In this document: positions 53,270-61,898 of the stretch, piece by piece
How the letters are laid out: every line of letters starts with the position of its first letter
Position numbering within the stretch: the stretch's first letter is position 1
DNA from: Gp6-AA40 sp963723495
GTDB taxonomy: Bacteria; Acidobacteriota; Vicinamibacteria; Vicinamibacterales; UBA2999
DNA length: 64,000 nt
Reading direction: 5' to 3'
Assembly: GCA_963723495.1 (NCBI GenBank)
Contig: CAVRQR010000010.1
Coordinates: forward strand, 248,001-312,000
The notes under the pieces: generated by a model
The model's input: the letters and a program-made list of their open reading frames with translations, nothing else
Told to the model about the DNA's origin: nothing
Database searches by the model: none
Position numbers and translations under genes: made by a program

Positions 53270-54754
53270 ATGTCCGATTTGCTACAACTCGTCCGCGGCT
53301 GCACATTCGACGACTTTCTCTTCAACCCGCAGTACAGCGTCATTGAACGGCGCGATCCGGCGGCGATCGATCTGTCGTGTCAGCTCTCCACGGGACTCCG
53401 GCTGCGAAGGCCGATTGTCTCGGCCAACATGGACACCATCACGCGCGCCGAGATGGCGATTGCCATCGCCGAAGAAGGCGGCATCGGCATCATCGATCGC
53501 GGGTTCCGCTCAGGGGATATCGAGCCGCAGGTCCGCGAAGTCGAGAGGGTCAAGCGACGGCAGCATGGGATCATCAGAGACCCGTACACCATCGGACCGG
53601 ACGCGCCGCTGACCGAGGCCGCCAGCACGATGCAGCGCACCGGCGTCGGGACACTCGTTGTCGTCGACGATGCGCGACGGCTGGTTGGATTGCTGACGAC
53701 GCGTGACTTGCGCTTTGCGGATCGAGCGAAGCCAGTTGCAGACCGCATGACCCCTCGCGACCGTCTCGTCGTTCGCGAAGGCGCGATCGATGCCGCGGCC
53801 GCCGAAGAGGTGATGCGGACGCACAAGGTCAAGAAGCTTCCGCTCGTCGACAGCCAGGGGCGGCTGCTCGGGCTGGTCACGGCGAAGGACTTGATCCAGC
53901 AGAAGCGCCTCCCGTTTGCCACGCGCGACGACCACGGCCGGCTGCGCGTCGGCGCCGCCATCGGGGCCAAGGGTGACTACCTCGAACGCGCTGCGGAGCT
54001 TCTTCGCGCCGAGGCCGATGTCATCGTCATCGATATCGCGCATGGTCACTCGGCGGTCATGGGTCGAGCCATTGATGCCGTCCGCGCGAAGTTTGGTGAT
54101 GTCGAGTTGATCGCCGGCAACGTCGCGACGGCTGAGGGCGTCCGATTCCTGATCGATCGCGGTATCAACGGCATCAAAGTTGGCATCGGTCCCGGCGGCG
54201 GATGCACGACGCGCCTGAACACGAATTTCGGCGTGCCGCAAGTGGAAGCGCTGGTCACGTGCCGCGAAGCTGCAGGAGGCCGGGTGCCGTTGATCGCCGA
54301 CGGCGGGATCAAAAGAGATGGTGCGATCGCACAAGCCCTTCTCTTTGGTGGCGATACCGTGATGCTGGGAAGTGTGCTGGCAGGAACGATCGAGACACCG
54401 GGCGACACGGTGCAGAAACCGGTCGTCATCCCCGAATCGCACAAGACGGTGAAGGTTCCGTTCAAGGTCTTCAGGGGGATGGCGTCGCTGCAGGCGATTG
54501 TCGATCGGCTGGACGTCGAGGATGCCGAATCGGCCGATGTCGAGGCTCTTGGCGCCGAGGGGACCGAGATCAGCGTCCCAGCACGAGGGTCGGTGCGGCC
54601 GATCGTGCGCGACATGCTAAAGCACCTCTGCTCCGCCATCAGTTATGGCGGAGCAGGAAGTCTCTCGGAGCTGCAGGAGATGTTCCGCCGCGATCCGAGT
54701 CGCTACGCGATTCGGCTCTCGCAGTCCGCGCGGCGGGAGTCGTTTGATCGGTAA
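53270..54754 (+). CDS. IMP dehydrogenase / GMP reductase family protein with CBS domains
   Basis: The 494-residue TIM-barrel protein carries two CBS domains (about residues 95-210; TEAASTMQRTGVGTLVVVDD and VMRTHKVKKLPLVDSQGRLL) inserted as in bacterial IMP dehydrogenase. The catalytic Cys312 lies in GIGPGGGCTTRLNTNFGVPQ, where the usual GSICTT is altered. The mobile flap of IMP dehydrogenase with its Arg-Tyr pair (SxDRYF) is absent; instead FRGMASLQAIVDR is followed by EGTEISVPARGSVRPIVRDM, which looks more like GMP reductase. The reaction could therefore be GMP to IMP. Adenosine kinase and MTAP genes follow, pointing to purine salvage. Confidence 0.8.
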   Translation: MSDLLQLVRGCTFDDFLFNPQYSVIERRDPAAIDLSCQLSTGLRLRRPIVSANMDTITRAEMAIAIAEEGGIGIIDRGFRSGDIEPQVREVERVKRRQHGIIRDPYTIGPDAPLTEAASTMQRTGVGTLVVVDDARRLVGLLTTRDLRFADRAKPVADRMTPRDRLVVREGAIDAAAAEEVMRTHKVKKLPLVDSQGRLLGLVTAKDLIQQKRLPFATRDDHGRLRVGAAIGAKGDYLERAAELLRAEADVIVIDIAHGHSAVMGRAIDAVRAKFGDVELIAGNVATAEGVRFLIDRGINGIKVGIGPGGGCTTRLNTNFGVPQVEALVTCREAAGGRVPLIADGGIKRDGAIAQALLFGGDTVMLGSVLAGTIETPGDTVQKPVVIPESHKTVKVPFKVFRGMASLQAIVDRLDVEDAESADVEALGAEGTEISVPARGSVRPIVRDMLKHLCSAISYGGAGSLSELQEMFRRDPSRYAIRLSQSARRESFDR

Positions 54755-54790
54755 TCGGGCGCATCAGAAGACGCGCCGCGTACACGTAGA

Positions 54791-54810
54791 GGCGGGTCTC
54801 TAGACCCGCC
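54791..54810. terminator. GCGGGTC-family hairpin between convergent genes
   Basis: GGCGGGTC-TCTA-GACCCGCC is a perfect stem between the GuaB/GuaC-like gene (plus) and adenosine kinase (minus). It shares its core with the hairpins at 35693-35742 and 38740-38764. Position suggests a bidirectional terminator, although no T-run is present. Confidence 0.6.
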
Positions 54811-54815
54811 GGCTG

Positions 54816-55809
54816 CTACAGCACCGATGCCTTGAGCTTCACCACCTCGGCCTTCTCGGACCGTGGGCCGTACTGGCCTATCACCTGTGCCGCCATCGCA
54901 CCACCGAGCTTGCCGGCCGTTTTGAGATCGGTACCCTGCGTGTACGCGTAGAGGAACCCGGCAGCATAGGCATCGCCGGCACCAGTCGTATCCACGACCT
55001 TGACGCCCTTCACGGCGTCGATGACGTGGACCTCATTCCCATTGACCACGACTGATCCCTTTTCACTGCGCGTTAGCGCCGCGATCTCGCAATGCTGGCG
55101 CACCTGCTGCAACGCCTCGTCGAAGTCCTCCGTCTGGTAGAGCGACAGGATCTCGCTCTCGTTCGCAAACAGGATGTCCACGTACCTTCTCAGCCAGATC
55201 GAGGAACTCGTCGCGGAAGCGTGCCACACAGAACGCGTCCGAAAGCGTGAGCGACACCTTGACCCCGTTCTCCTTGGCTTTCATCGCTGCATCGAGCATC
55301 GCTTGTTTGGCGCGCGGCAGGTCCCACAGATAGCCCTCCATGTAGACCACCTTCGATGCGCCGACGTGATCCAGGTTGATGTCCTCAGGGCCCAGTTGCG
55401 TGCACGCGCCGAGGAACGTCTGCATCGTCCGCTGCGCGTCCGGCGTCACGAAGATCAGGCTGCGGGCCGTCGGAAGCCCACCTGCCAGCGGCCGCGTGTC
55501 GTAGGTCACGCCCGCGGCACGAATGTCGTGCGTGAAAATCTTGCCGAGCTGATCGTCGGCCACTTTGCCGATGTACGCCGTCTTCCCCCCGAGCATCGCG
55601 ATGCCTGCAATCGTGTTCCCTGCCGATCCGCCGGACGCCTCCTTGCCAGGCCCCATGATGCTATACAGCTTCTCGGCCATCTCGGCGTCGATCAGATTCA
55701 TCGCGCCTTTCGGCAGGTTGTGCGAGAAGAGCAGGGCGTCGTCGGCCTGGGCAATCACGTCGACAATGGCGTTGCCGATCGCAGTGACATCGAACTTGGC
55801 GTTGTTCAT
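54816..55809 (-). CDS. Adenosine kinase, PfkB family (one-base insertion)
   Basis: A ribokinase-family enzyme most like adenosine kinase. It starts MNNAKFDVTAIGNAIVDVIA and has SGGSAGNTIAGIAMLGGKTA (first PfkB motif region), VYMEGYLWDLPRAKQAMLDA and, near the end, the anion-hole motif VVDTTGAGDAYAAGFLYAYT. At 55185-55186 one base too many breaks the frame after LDLAEK; removing it gives YVDILFANESEILSLYQTED. Corrected length about 330 residues. It would phosphorylate adenosine from the methyl cycle and from MTAP-related routes. Confidence 0.88.
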
Positions 55810-55850
55810 CAGCGGTTGTCTCCCGGGGTCAAACCCCTTCACAGTCTTCT

Positions 55851-56720
55851 CTAAGTCGTCTGCAGATACTTGCCCACCAGCGGTGCCAAGTCCTGCCTGA
55901 CCTGTGGCGGGATCGCATCCGGCCGAGTAATGAGGGCGTACTTGAGTGCCGAGGCGCATTCGCACGACCGCGTGTACGGCAGGCCTTCGACCGCTTTGGC
56001 GATGATGTGTTGGGCAGTCCGGGCGTTCTGCATCAAGTTCGCAATGACCAGGTCCACCGTGACCGAGTCGTGGTCGGGATGCCAGCAGTCATAGTCGGTG
56101 ACGAGCGCGATCGTGGAGTAACAGATCTCGGCCTCTCGCGCGAGCTTGGCCTCCTGCAGGTTGGTCATTCCAATGATATCCGCTCCCCACGACCGGTACA
56201 ATTTCGACTCGGCGAGCGTCGAAAACTGCGGGCCTTCCATGCAGACGTACGTGCCGCCGGTGTGCACGACCGCCCCGGATTCCTGCCCGCTTTCGCTCAC
56301 GAGCCGGCTGAGAGTCTTGCAAAAGGGATGTGCAAATCCGACGTGCGCGGCCAGGCCACGGCCGAAGAATGTGCTGATGCGGCCCCGGGTCCGATCGATG
56401 AACTGGTCGGGAATCACGATGTCCAGCGGCTTGTACTCCTCTTTCAGACTGCCGACCGCGCTGGCCGAAAGGATGTATTCGACACCCAGCAACTTCATGC
56501 CGAAGATGTTGGCGCGGAAGTTCAACTCCGAAGGGAGCAACCGGTGCCCGGCGCCGTGTCGAGCCAGAAATGCCACGCGCTTCCCACGCAGCGTGCCCAG
56601 CAGATACGGACCCGACGGATCGCCGAACGGCGTGCTGAGCGTGACTTCTTTACGATCGGTGACATCGGCCATGTCGTAAAGGCCGCTGCCGCCAATGATG
56701 CCAATCTGAACGTTATCCAA
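55851..56720 (-). CDS. S-methyl-5'-thioadenosine phosphorylase
   Basis: MTAP splits methylthioadenosine into adenine and methylthioribose 1-phosphate. Marks are IGIIGGSGLYDM, TPFGDPSGPYLLGTLRGKRV, FLARHGAGHRLLPSELNFRA, YVCMEGPQFSTLAESKLYRS and MTNLQEAKLAREAEICYSTI. The start is TTG at 56720 (LDNVQIGIIGGSG); the frame is open farther upstream into the lactamase-fold gene. It has 289 residues, normal for the family. The residues VTDYDCWHPDHDSVTVD near the end are typical of MTAP rather than purine nucleoside phosphorylase. Confidence 0.92.
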   Translation of the reverse strand: MDNVQIGIIGGSGLYDMADVTDRKEVTLSTPFGDPSGPYLLGTLRGKRVAFLARHGAGHRLLPSELNFRANIFGMKLLGVEYILSASAVGSLKEEYKPLDIVIPDQFIDRTRGRISTFFGRGLAAHVGFAHPFCKTLSRLVSESGQESGAVVHTGGTYVCMEGPQFSTLAESKLYRSWGADIIGMTNLQEAKLAREAEICYSTIALVTDYDCWHPDHDSVTVDLVIANLMQNARTAQHIIAKAVEGLPYTRSCECASALKYALITRPDAIPPQVRQDLAPLVGKYLQTT

Positions 56721-57598
56721 TCGATCTCCGGTCTCCGGTCTCGTGCCCGGTTCTACAGGTACTTGTTCCACGAATCGCTTGCCGTCGGCCTCGCGAATGT
56801 ACCCGGCGGCGAATTTCGGATCGTGCTCGAAGAAGATCAGGTATTCGCGCTCGATGGCTTCGCGAATGAACCGCTTCTTGAACGCAAGCGTCTCCATCGG
56901 GAAGAGGTCGTAACCCATGACCCATGAATCATGCAGGTGGGCCGTCGTCGGAATCATGTCGGCCACGAACACAGCCGTCCGGCCGCTCGACTCGAGATAC
57001 ACGATCTGATGCTGGCCGGTATGCCCGCCAGTCCGCTCGACTCGAACGCCCGGCTTGATCGTCGCCGTCGTCGGCGAAGAAATCGACGACTCCCGCTGAT
57101 TTCAGCGGGACGAAATCCTCCTGCAGATAGCTCGCGCGATTGCGTTCGTGCGGATGCGTTGCGTCTTCCCACTCCGCTGCGCGAATCAGGTGTCGCGCGT
57201 TCGCAAAGCGCGGGCGCAGCGCACCCCCGGTCTCCGTCGTTGCGCCGCCAAAGTGATCGAAGTGGAGGTGCGTGGCGAAGGCGAAGTCGATCGACGTCCG
57301 ACGTCAGCCCCACATCGCTCAGCGCATGGTCAAGGGTTCGTGAGCGATTGAGTGCGTAGATGTCCACTTGCTTGGGGCCCATCTTGTCGCCGGCGCCACA
57401 ATCGATCAGCATCCGACCCCATGCCGCTTCGACCAGAAGCGGGCGCATCGCCAGCTGAATGCGATTGCGCTCGTCTGGCGGGCTCAACTTCTCCCACAAC
57501 GGCCGCGGCACCACACCGAACATCGCGCCGCCGTCGAGCCTGAACGGCCCGTCGTGGAGCGTCGTCAACTGCAAGTCGCCAAAGGCGACGGTCTTCAC
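56721..57598 (-). CDS. Metallo-beta-lactamase-fold hydrolase (frameshifts)
   Basis: From a GTG at 57598 the protein reads VKTVAFGDLQLTTLHDGPFR, RMLIDCGAGDKMGPKQVDIY, then, after a one-base change near 57290, DFAFATHLHFDHFGGATTE with the metal motif HLHFDH, and after another near 57060, TGGHTGQHQIVYLESSGRTA and VADMIPTTAHLHDSWVMGYD. It is a cytoplasmic glyoxalase-II-like hydrolase of unknown substrate. Frame joins continue without a stop both into the epimerase (left in gene order) and into MTAP; an alternative frame ends it near 56713 with TTGGATAA overlapping the MTAP start. Confidence 0.75.
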
Positions 57599-58018
57599 TT
57601 CCAGACTGAGGCCGGGAGCCGCGCGCTGTTTGAGCTCGACCAACACGCCATGGGCTGACGATGGGTGAATGAAGGCAACGAGGGACCCTTCTGCGCCGGG
57701 TCGTGGCTCGGAGTTGATCAGGCGCACGCCTCTGGCGGCGAGGTCCGCGAGCGCAGCGCGAATGTCTTCCACGCGCAGCGTCACATGGTGGAGGCCGGGT
57801 CCGCGCTTGCCAATGTAGGTCGCGATCGGGGAATCCGGTGCCGTGGCTTCCAGTAACTCCAGCGACGGACCGCCCACGGGGATGGCGCGCGCTCTGACGC
57901 GCTCGGTCACGACATCTTCGGGCGCCTCGACCTGGAGTCCCAGCGCCTCTCCGTAGAACGCGAGCGCCTTCTCGATGTCCTGGACTGCGATACCGACGTG
58001 ATCGAGGATCGCTCTCAT
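57599..58018 (-). CDS. mce: Methylmalonyl-CoA epimerase
   Basis: Mce interconverts the R and S forms of methylmalonyl-CoA. The sequence is a single vicinal-oxygen-chelate fold: LDHVGIAVQDIEKALAFYGE with the first metal His, LELLEATAPDSPIATYIGKR, GLHHVTLRVEDIRAALADLA with the second His, and IHPSSAHGVLVELKQR. The start overlaps the meaB stop in an ATGA junction, the expected partner in propionyl-CoA breakdown. No stop is seen after LKQR, so the frame runs on into the lactamase-fold gene; either the two are fused or a base is miscounted near 57,620. Confidence 0.88.
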
Positions 58019-59037
58019 CGGCGCTCACGGTCCGGGATTCGGGACTCGGACGTCGGGACGCGATTGTCGCCATTTACTGCCGCCGGCTCCGTCAGCACGC
58101 GATTCATAATGTCCTGAACTACCGAGTATGGATCGCGCGTCCGCTCGCTGACATCCTCGACCAGGCGATCGAACTCCCCTGCCGGAAGCGAATTGTCGAC
58201 GTGCTGCAGGAAAGAGGTCGCCAGCACCTCGCGCAGACGCGCGCGATATCGCTGCCGGCGATGTTCCGGGCGCTGCGTCGCCGCCCACTCACGGAACCGG
58301 CCAACTTCCTTCCACAACGCAGCGACGCCCGCGCCCGTCGTCGCCTCGGTCTTCACGATTGGTGGTTGCCACTCCGACGGGCCGTATGTCTTGAGCGAGA
58401 GGCTCGAGGCCACCCCTTGGGCCACGCGATCCGCACCCTCGCGATCGGCCTTGTTCACGACGAAGATGTCACCGATCTCCATGACGCCCGCCTTGATCGC
58501 CTGCAGATCGTCTCCCGCACCGGGGACGAGCAGGACGATCGAGATGTCGGCCGTCGACACGATGTCCACTTCGTCCTGCCCTACTCCCACCGTCTCGATG
58601 ATCACGACGTCGGTACCGGCCGCATCGAGAACGAGCGCGGCGTCGGAGGTCGCTCGCGCGAGCCCTCCGAGGTGGCCACGGGTCGCCATGCTTCGAATGA
58701 AGACGCCTGAGTCGGCCGCGTGCGCGTTCATCCGGACGCGATCGCCGAGAACGGCCCCTCCGGAGAACGGGCTCGTCGGATCGACGGCGATCACACCGAC
58801 CTTCAGACCGGCACTTCGAATCTCAGCGATGAGGCGATCGACGAGCGTGCTCTTCCCTGTTCCTGGTGCGCCGGTGATGCCGACAAGAAACGCGCGGCCG
58901 GTGCGCGGGTAGATTGCGCGAATCAGTTCGCGACCGGCCGTCCCATCGTCTTCCACGAGTGAAATGGCCCTGGCGATCGCTCTCGCATCACCCGCAGCCA
59001 CGCGCGCAGACAGATCTGTAAGGGGGTCGGGGGTCAT
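58015..59037 (-). CDS. meaB: MeaB/ArgK-type G-protein chaperone of methylmalonyl-CoA mutase
   Basis: MeaB guards the B12-dependent methylmalonyl-CoA mutase. Walker A is GITGAPGTGKSTLVDRLIAE, followed by VIAVDPTSPFSGGAVLGDRV, MATRGHLGGLARATSDAALV, the G3-like IIETVGVGQDEVDI and the specificity motif FVVNKADREGADR. It is 340 residues long. The start ATG and the first seven codons (MTPDPLT) fall inside one arm of a 24-bp perfect inverted repeat; the C-terminal tail (NRVPTSESRIPDRERR) is also coded by word-like repeated sequence. The mutase itself is not in the window. Confidence 0.9.
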   Translation of the reverse strand: MTPDPLTDLSARVAAGDARAIARAISLVEDDGTAGRELIRAIYPRTGRAFLVGITGAPGTGKSTLVDRLIAEIRSAGLKVGVIAVDPTSPFSGGAVLGDRVRMNAHAADSGVFIRSMATRGHLGGLARATSDAALVLDAAGTDVVIIETVGVGQDEVDIVSTADISIVLLVPGAGDDLQAIKAGVMEIGDIFVVNKADREGADRVAQGVASSLSLKTYGPSEWQPPIVKTEATTGAGVAALWKEVGRFREWAATQRPEHRRQRYRARLREVLATSFLQHVDNSLPAGEFDRLVEDVSERTRDPYSVVQDIMNRVLTEPAAVNGDNRVPTSESRIPDRERR

Positions 59038-59104
59038 TTGAAGTGGACAGTTGCAGACTATCGCGGGCGGAGTGTCCTCATCAAATGACCCCCGACCCCC
59101 TTAC
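59018..59104. repeat. 24-bp perfect inverted repeat spanning the meaB start
   Basis: Arm 59018-59041 (GTAAGGGGGTCGGGGGTCAT and four more bases) and arm 59081-59104 are exact reverse complements; beyond three mismatches, GGACA/TGTCC adds further pairing. The element lies between the acyl-CoA dehydrogenase stop (59109) and meaB and covers the meaB start codon. Structure and composition (runs of G and C around TC/GA) are like REP/BIME elements mobilised by REP-associated transposases, but no such transposase is encoded here. Confidence 0.8.
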
Positions 59105-59108
59105 GAAT

Positions 59109-60254
59109 TTAGTCGGAGGCGAGCAACTGACGGGCGATGACGAGGCGCTGAATCTCGCTCGTGCCCTCGCCGATCGTGGTGAGTTTCACGTCGCGGAAAA
59201 ACTTCTCGGCTGGATAGTCTTTGACGAAGCCATATCCACCGTAAATCTGCACGCCATCCTCGGCGACGCGGACAGCGACTTCGCTCGAATACAGCTTGGC
59301 CATCGCCGCTTCGAGCGTCGTACAACGCCCCTCATCCTTCATGGCGGCCGCGCGATACGTCAACAGACGCGCGCCCTCAATTCGAGTCGCAGCGTCGACC
59401 AGCTTGGCGCGGACACTCTGGAACGCCCCAATCGGCTGACCAAACTGCTTCCGCTCGAAGGCATAGCCGCGCGCGGCTTCGTAGGAACCCTGCGCCAACC
59501 CCACGGCAAGCGCCGCGATGCCGATACGCCCAGCGTCGAGCACCTGCAGTGCATTGACGAATCCCTGACCTTCCACTCCCAGCATCTGCGACGCTGGCAC
59601 CCGGCACTGCTCGAAGATGACCTCGCTCGTTTCGCTCGCCCTCATCCCAAGCTTGTGTTCCTTCTTCCCGGCGCGAAGCCCCTTCGTGCCACGCTCGACG
59701 ATGAACGCTGAGATACCGCGACTGCCTTTCGCGCGATTGGTGACAGCCATCACGACCATGACATCGCCGGTTCGTCCATGCGTGATGAACTGCTTCGTGC
59801 CGTTCAGCACCCAGCTGTCGCCATCACGCGTGGCGGTCGTGCGCATGGCGGCCGCGTCACTTCCCGACGACGCCTCGGTCAGCGCCCATGCGGCCAGTTG
59901 CTGGCCGGTGGCGAGAGGAACGAGATACTGCTTCCTCTGGGCCTCGGTCCCGAACATGAAGATATGCGCGGACCCAAGTCCGTTGTGCGCCGCGACCGAG
60001 AGACACACCGACGGGTCAACGCGAGCCAGCTCCTCGATGCAGATGCAGTAGTCGACAGCCGACATCGCCGCGCCGCCGTACTCTTCCGGAAACTGGATGC
60101 CCATCAGTCCAAGCCCCGCAAGCTTATCGATGAGCGCGCGCGGGAACTCCTGCGACTCATCCCACTCCATCACGTGCGGGCGTAGCTCGGCCTCTGCGAA
60201 CTCGCGGACGGTCTGCCGAAGTAATTGCTGCTCGTCAGTGAGGCACACGTTCAT
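59109..60254 (-). CDS. Acyl-CoA dehydrogenase
   Basis: A 381-residue flavoprotein of the short/medium-chain acyl-CoA dehydrogenase family. The N-terminal helical domain starts MNVCLTDEQQLLRQTVREFA; GGAAMSAVDYCICIEELARV, AWALTEASSGSDAAAMRTTA (FAD region), the middle beta domain (KQFITHGRTGDVMVVMAVTN) and the C-terminal QIYGGYGFVKDYPAEKFFRD with LTTIGEGTSEIQRLVIARQ are typical. It should feed electrons to the EtfAB pair encoded at 13.5-15.3 kb. Position next to meaB and mce suggests a role in branched-chain or short-chain acyl-CoA breakdown. Confidence 0.93.
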   Translation of the reverse strand: MNVCLTDEQQLLRQTVREFAEAELRPHVMEWDESQEFPRALIDKLAGLGLMGIQFPEEYGGAAMSAVDYCICIEELARVDPSVCLSVAAHNGLGSAHIFMFGTEAQRKQYLVPLATGQQLAAWALTEASSGSDAAAMRTTATRDGDSWVLNGTKQFITHGRTGDVMVVMAVTNRAKGSRGISAFIVERGTKGLRAGKKEHKLGMRASETSEVIFEQCRVPASQMLGVEGQGFVNALQVLDAGRIGIAALAVGLAQGSYEAARGYAFERKQFGQPIGAFQSVRAKLVDAATRIEGARLLTYRAAAMKDEGRCTTLEAAMAKLYSSEVAVRVAEDGVQIYGGYGFVKDYPAEKFFRDVKLTTIGEGTSEIQRLVIARQLLASD

Positions 60255-60314
60255 CGGAGTCTACGAACTGGCTCTCGCGGCCCATCGTATCATTCGACAT
60301 GCAACACGCTCGAC

Positions 60315-60782
60315 TTGCTGCTGCTCAGCGGCACACTGCTGTTTATCAGTGCGCCTGCCTGGGCCGATGCGACTCTCTTCCTCGGCACCGCTACGTCGCC
60401 ATCCAATCGAACCGCCCGTGGGTTCACGCTGGGCGCCGGGCTGCTCGTCATCGGCTTCGAGTTCGAGTACAGCGATACGGTCGAAGATCTGACAGACGGT
60501 GCGCCAGCTCTCCGCACGGGCATGGGGAACCTGCTCATTCAGACGCCATTCCCCATACTTGGACTGCAGCCGTACTTCACGACTGGCGGCGGCGTCTACA
60601 GAGAAAGCCTCGGCAACTTGAGCAGCGAGACGAACTTCGGCATCAACAACGGCGGCGGCGTGAAGATCTCGCTGATCGGCCCCGTACGTGCGCGAGTCGA
60701 CTACCGGGTATTCACGCTGCGCGGCTCACCGCTCGAGGACGTGGTCCAGCGTCTGTACGTCGGACTGAATCTGAAGTTCTAA
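60315..60782 (+). CDS. Small outer-membrane beta-barrel protein
   Basis: The protein has a signal-like start (LLLLSGTLLFISAPAWADA) and then a set of alternating beta strands (TLFLGTATSPSNRTARGFTL, GLLVIGFEFEYSD, LQPYFTTGGGVYRE, VRARVDYRVFTLRGSPLED) ending RLYVGLNLKF with a terminal Phe, as in eight-stranded barrels of the OmpA/OmpW type. TTG at 60315 is the best in-frame start; an ATG at 60299 would fit if one base is miscounted. About 155 residues. Ligand unknown. It is divergent from the acyl-CoA dehydrogenase gene. Confidence 0.65.
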   Translation: MLLLSGTLLFISAPAWADATLFLGTATSPSNRTARGFTLGAGLLVIGFEFEYSDTVEDLTDGAPALRTGMGNLLIQTPFPILGLQPYFTTGGGVYRESLGNLSSETNFGINNGGGVKISLIGPVRARVDYRVFTLRGSPLEDVVQRLYVGLNLKF

Positions 60783-60789
60783 ATCCGCT

Positions 60790-61329
60790 CTAAGGTTGCG
60801 GCGGGGCGGTCGGCGCGGCTGCCGCGGGCGATGACGGTTGTACCGGAGTCAGGCTGAGCAGACTCCCGCCGCCGGCAAGCGAGTCGGTGTAGAGCTTCCA
60901 GATCTCCTGCAGCTTCGTCTGGTCGGGAAAGGCTTCGGCCAGGATGCGACCCAGCCCGTAGTCGGCACCCTGCACGGCTGGATCGAACAGGAACACGTAC
61001 AACACCGCACCATTGGGCCCCGTCTCCGACGCCTTCAACACGCGCCAGCCCTGTGCCTGCGCACGAACAGTCGCGTTGGTCGATGCAGCGAGCGCCTCCT
61101 GCAGATACGCGATGACCTTTCGAAGTCGGCCACACGCTCCGGCCGCACGGCGTTGATGATCATCCCGGCCGGCGTCGTGAAGATGCGCGCAGACGACGTG
61201 GTCGGCGGTCGTGGCCGGTTCAGTGCGCGTCGCCGTCGCCGGAGCACCAGGTTGCGGCGGCGGCTTTTGCTGGGCCCCAAGTGCTGCAGGCGCGAGCACG
61301 AGCAGCACCGCGGCGAGAACCACCCTCAT
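60790..61329 (-). CDS. Exported protein, paralogue of the next gene (two frameshifts)
   Basis: A signal peptide (VVLAAVLLVLAPAALGAQ) is followed by a Pro/Ala stretch and, after frame correction between about 61200 and 61120, ARIFTTPAGMIINAVRPERV and ADFERVIAYLQEALAASTNA, then GWRVLKASETGPNGAVLYVF and GRILAEAFPDQTKLQEIWKL. The pattern of a ferredoxin-like domain (beta strand with I/V NP-x-K-x-xDF/Y helix, W-V-K strand) is shared with the neighbour at 61411-61874. About 180 residues; the two shifts compensate each other. The domain recalls dimeric alpha-beta barrel proteins; function unknown. Confidence 0.6.
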   Translation of the reverse strand: MRVVLAAVLLVLAPAALGAQQKPPPQPGAPATATRTEPATTADHVVCAHLHDAGRDDHQRRAAGACGRLRKVIAYLQEALAASTNATVRAQAQGWRVLKASETGPNGAVLYVFLFDPAVQGADYGLGRILAEAFPDQTKLQEIWKLYTDSLAGGGSLLSLTPVQPSSPAAAAPTAPPQP

Positions 61330-61344
61330 CGAATGTGCCTCCAT

Positions 61345-61387
61345 CAAATAAAAAAGCCACGAACGGCACGCGGGCCGCCCGTGGCTT
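61345..61387 (-). terminator. Rho-independent terminator between two exported-protein genes
   Basis: On the minus strand AAGCCACG (61380-61387 complement) and CGTGGCTT (61354-61361 complement) enclose a GC-rich inner stem, followed by TTTTTTATTTG at 61346-61355. Stem plus T-run is the classical form. It would end transcripts from the gene at 61411-61874 before the next exported-protein gene. Confidence 0.8.
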
Positions 61388-61410
61388 CGTATTGTACGGC
61401 GCGAACGGGT

Positions 61411-61874
61411 CTACTTCGAGAAATCGGCGGTGACCGGTCCCTGATCAGGAACAGCGGCTTCTGCAACGCTCCCTTATAGAGGTTGAAGAAGTCGGTCCGT
61501 GCCGTCGGGTCGGTGACGACCTCGTAAACGAGGTTCGTGATCGAATAGTCCGCGTCCTTGACGACCGGCGTGATGATGTGCAGATAAAGAGAGCTGCCGT
61601 CGGGCTGAGCGGCGGAATTCTTGATCACCTTCCAACCGGCAAGCTGCTGCTTGGCCTCGGGCTTTGTGGATTTAGCGAGCGCGTCCTTCAACGTCGCCAT
61701 CACCTTCTCATAGTCGGCGTCTTTGCCAGGATTCACGGCGTAGGCCGCGATCACCACATCACCCGTGTAGGTCGTCTTCTGCGGCGCCGCCTGCGCCGAC
61801 GCGTTCTGCGAGAATGCCGGCAAAAGGAGAATCGCGCCAGCCAACATGACTCCGGACAATCGTCGCATCTTCAA
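61411..61874 (-). CDS. Exported protein of unknown function, paralogue of the previous gene
   Basis: The protein has a signal peptide (LSGVMLAGAILLLPAFSQNA, cut near ASAQ) and a compact domain: VVIAAYAVNPGKDADYEKVM, ATLKDALAKSTKPEAKQQLA, GWKVIKNSAAQPDGSSLYLH and IITPVVKDADYSITNLVYEV. After ALQKPLF a one-base change gives DQGPVTADFSK and a stop at 61411 rather than a longer unlikely tail. About 153 residues. Its relation to the neighbour suggests a tandem duplication. I do not recognise a named family; the domain looks like a ferredoxin-like alpha-beta fold. Confidence 0.65.
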
Positions 61875-61898
61875 TCCTCCTCGAAATGGCTGCCAATC

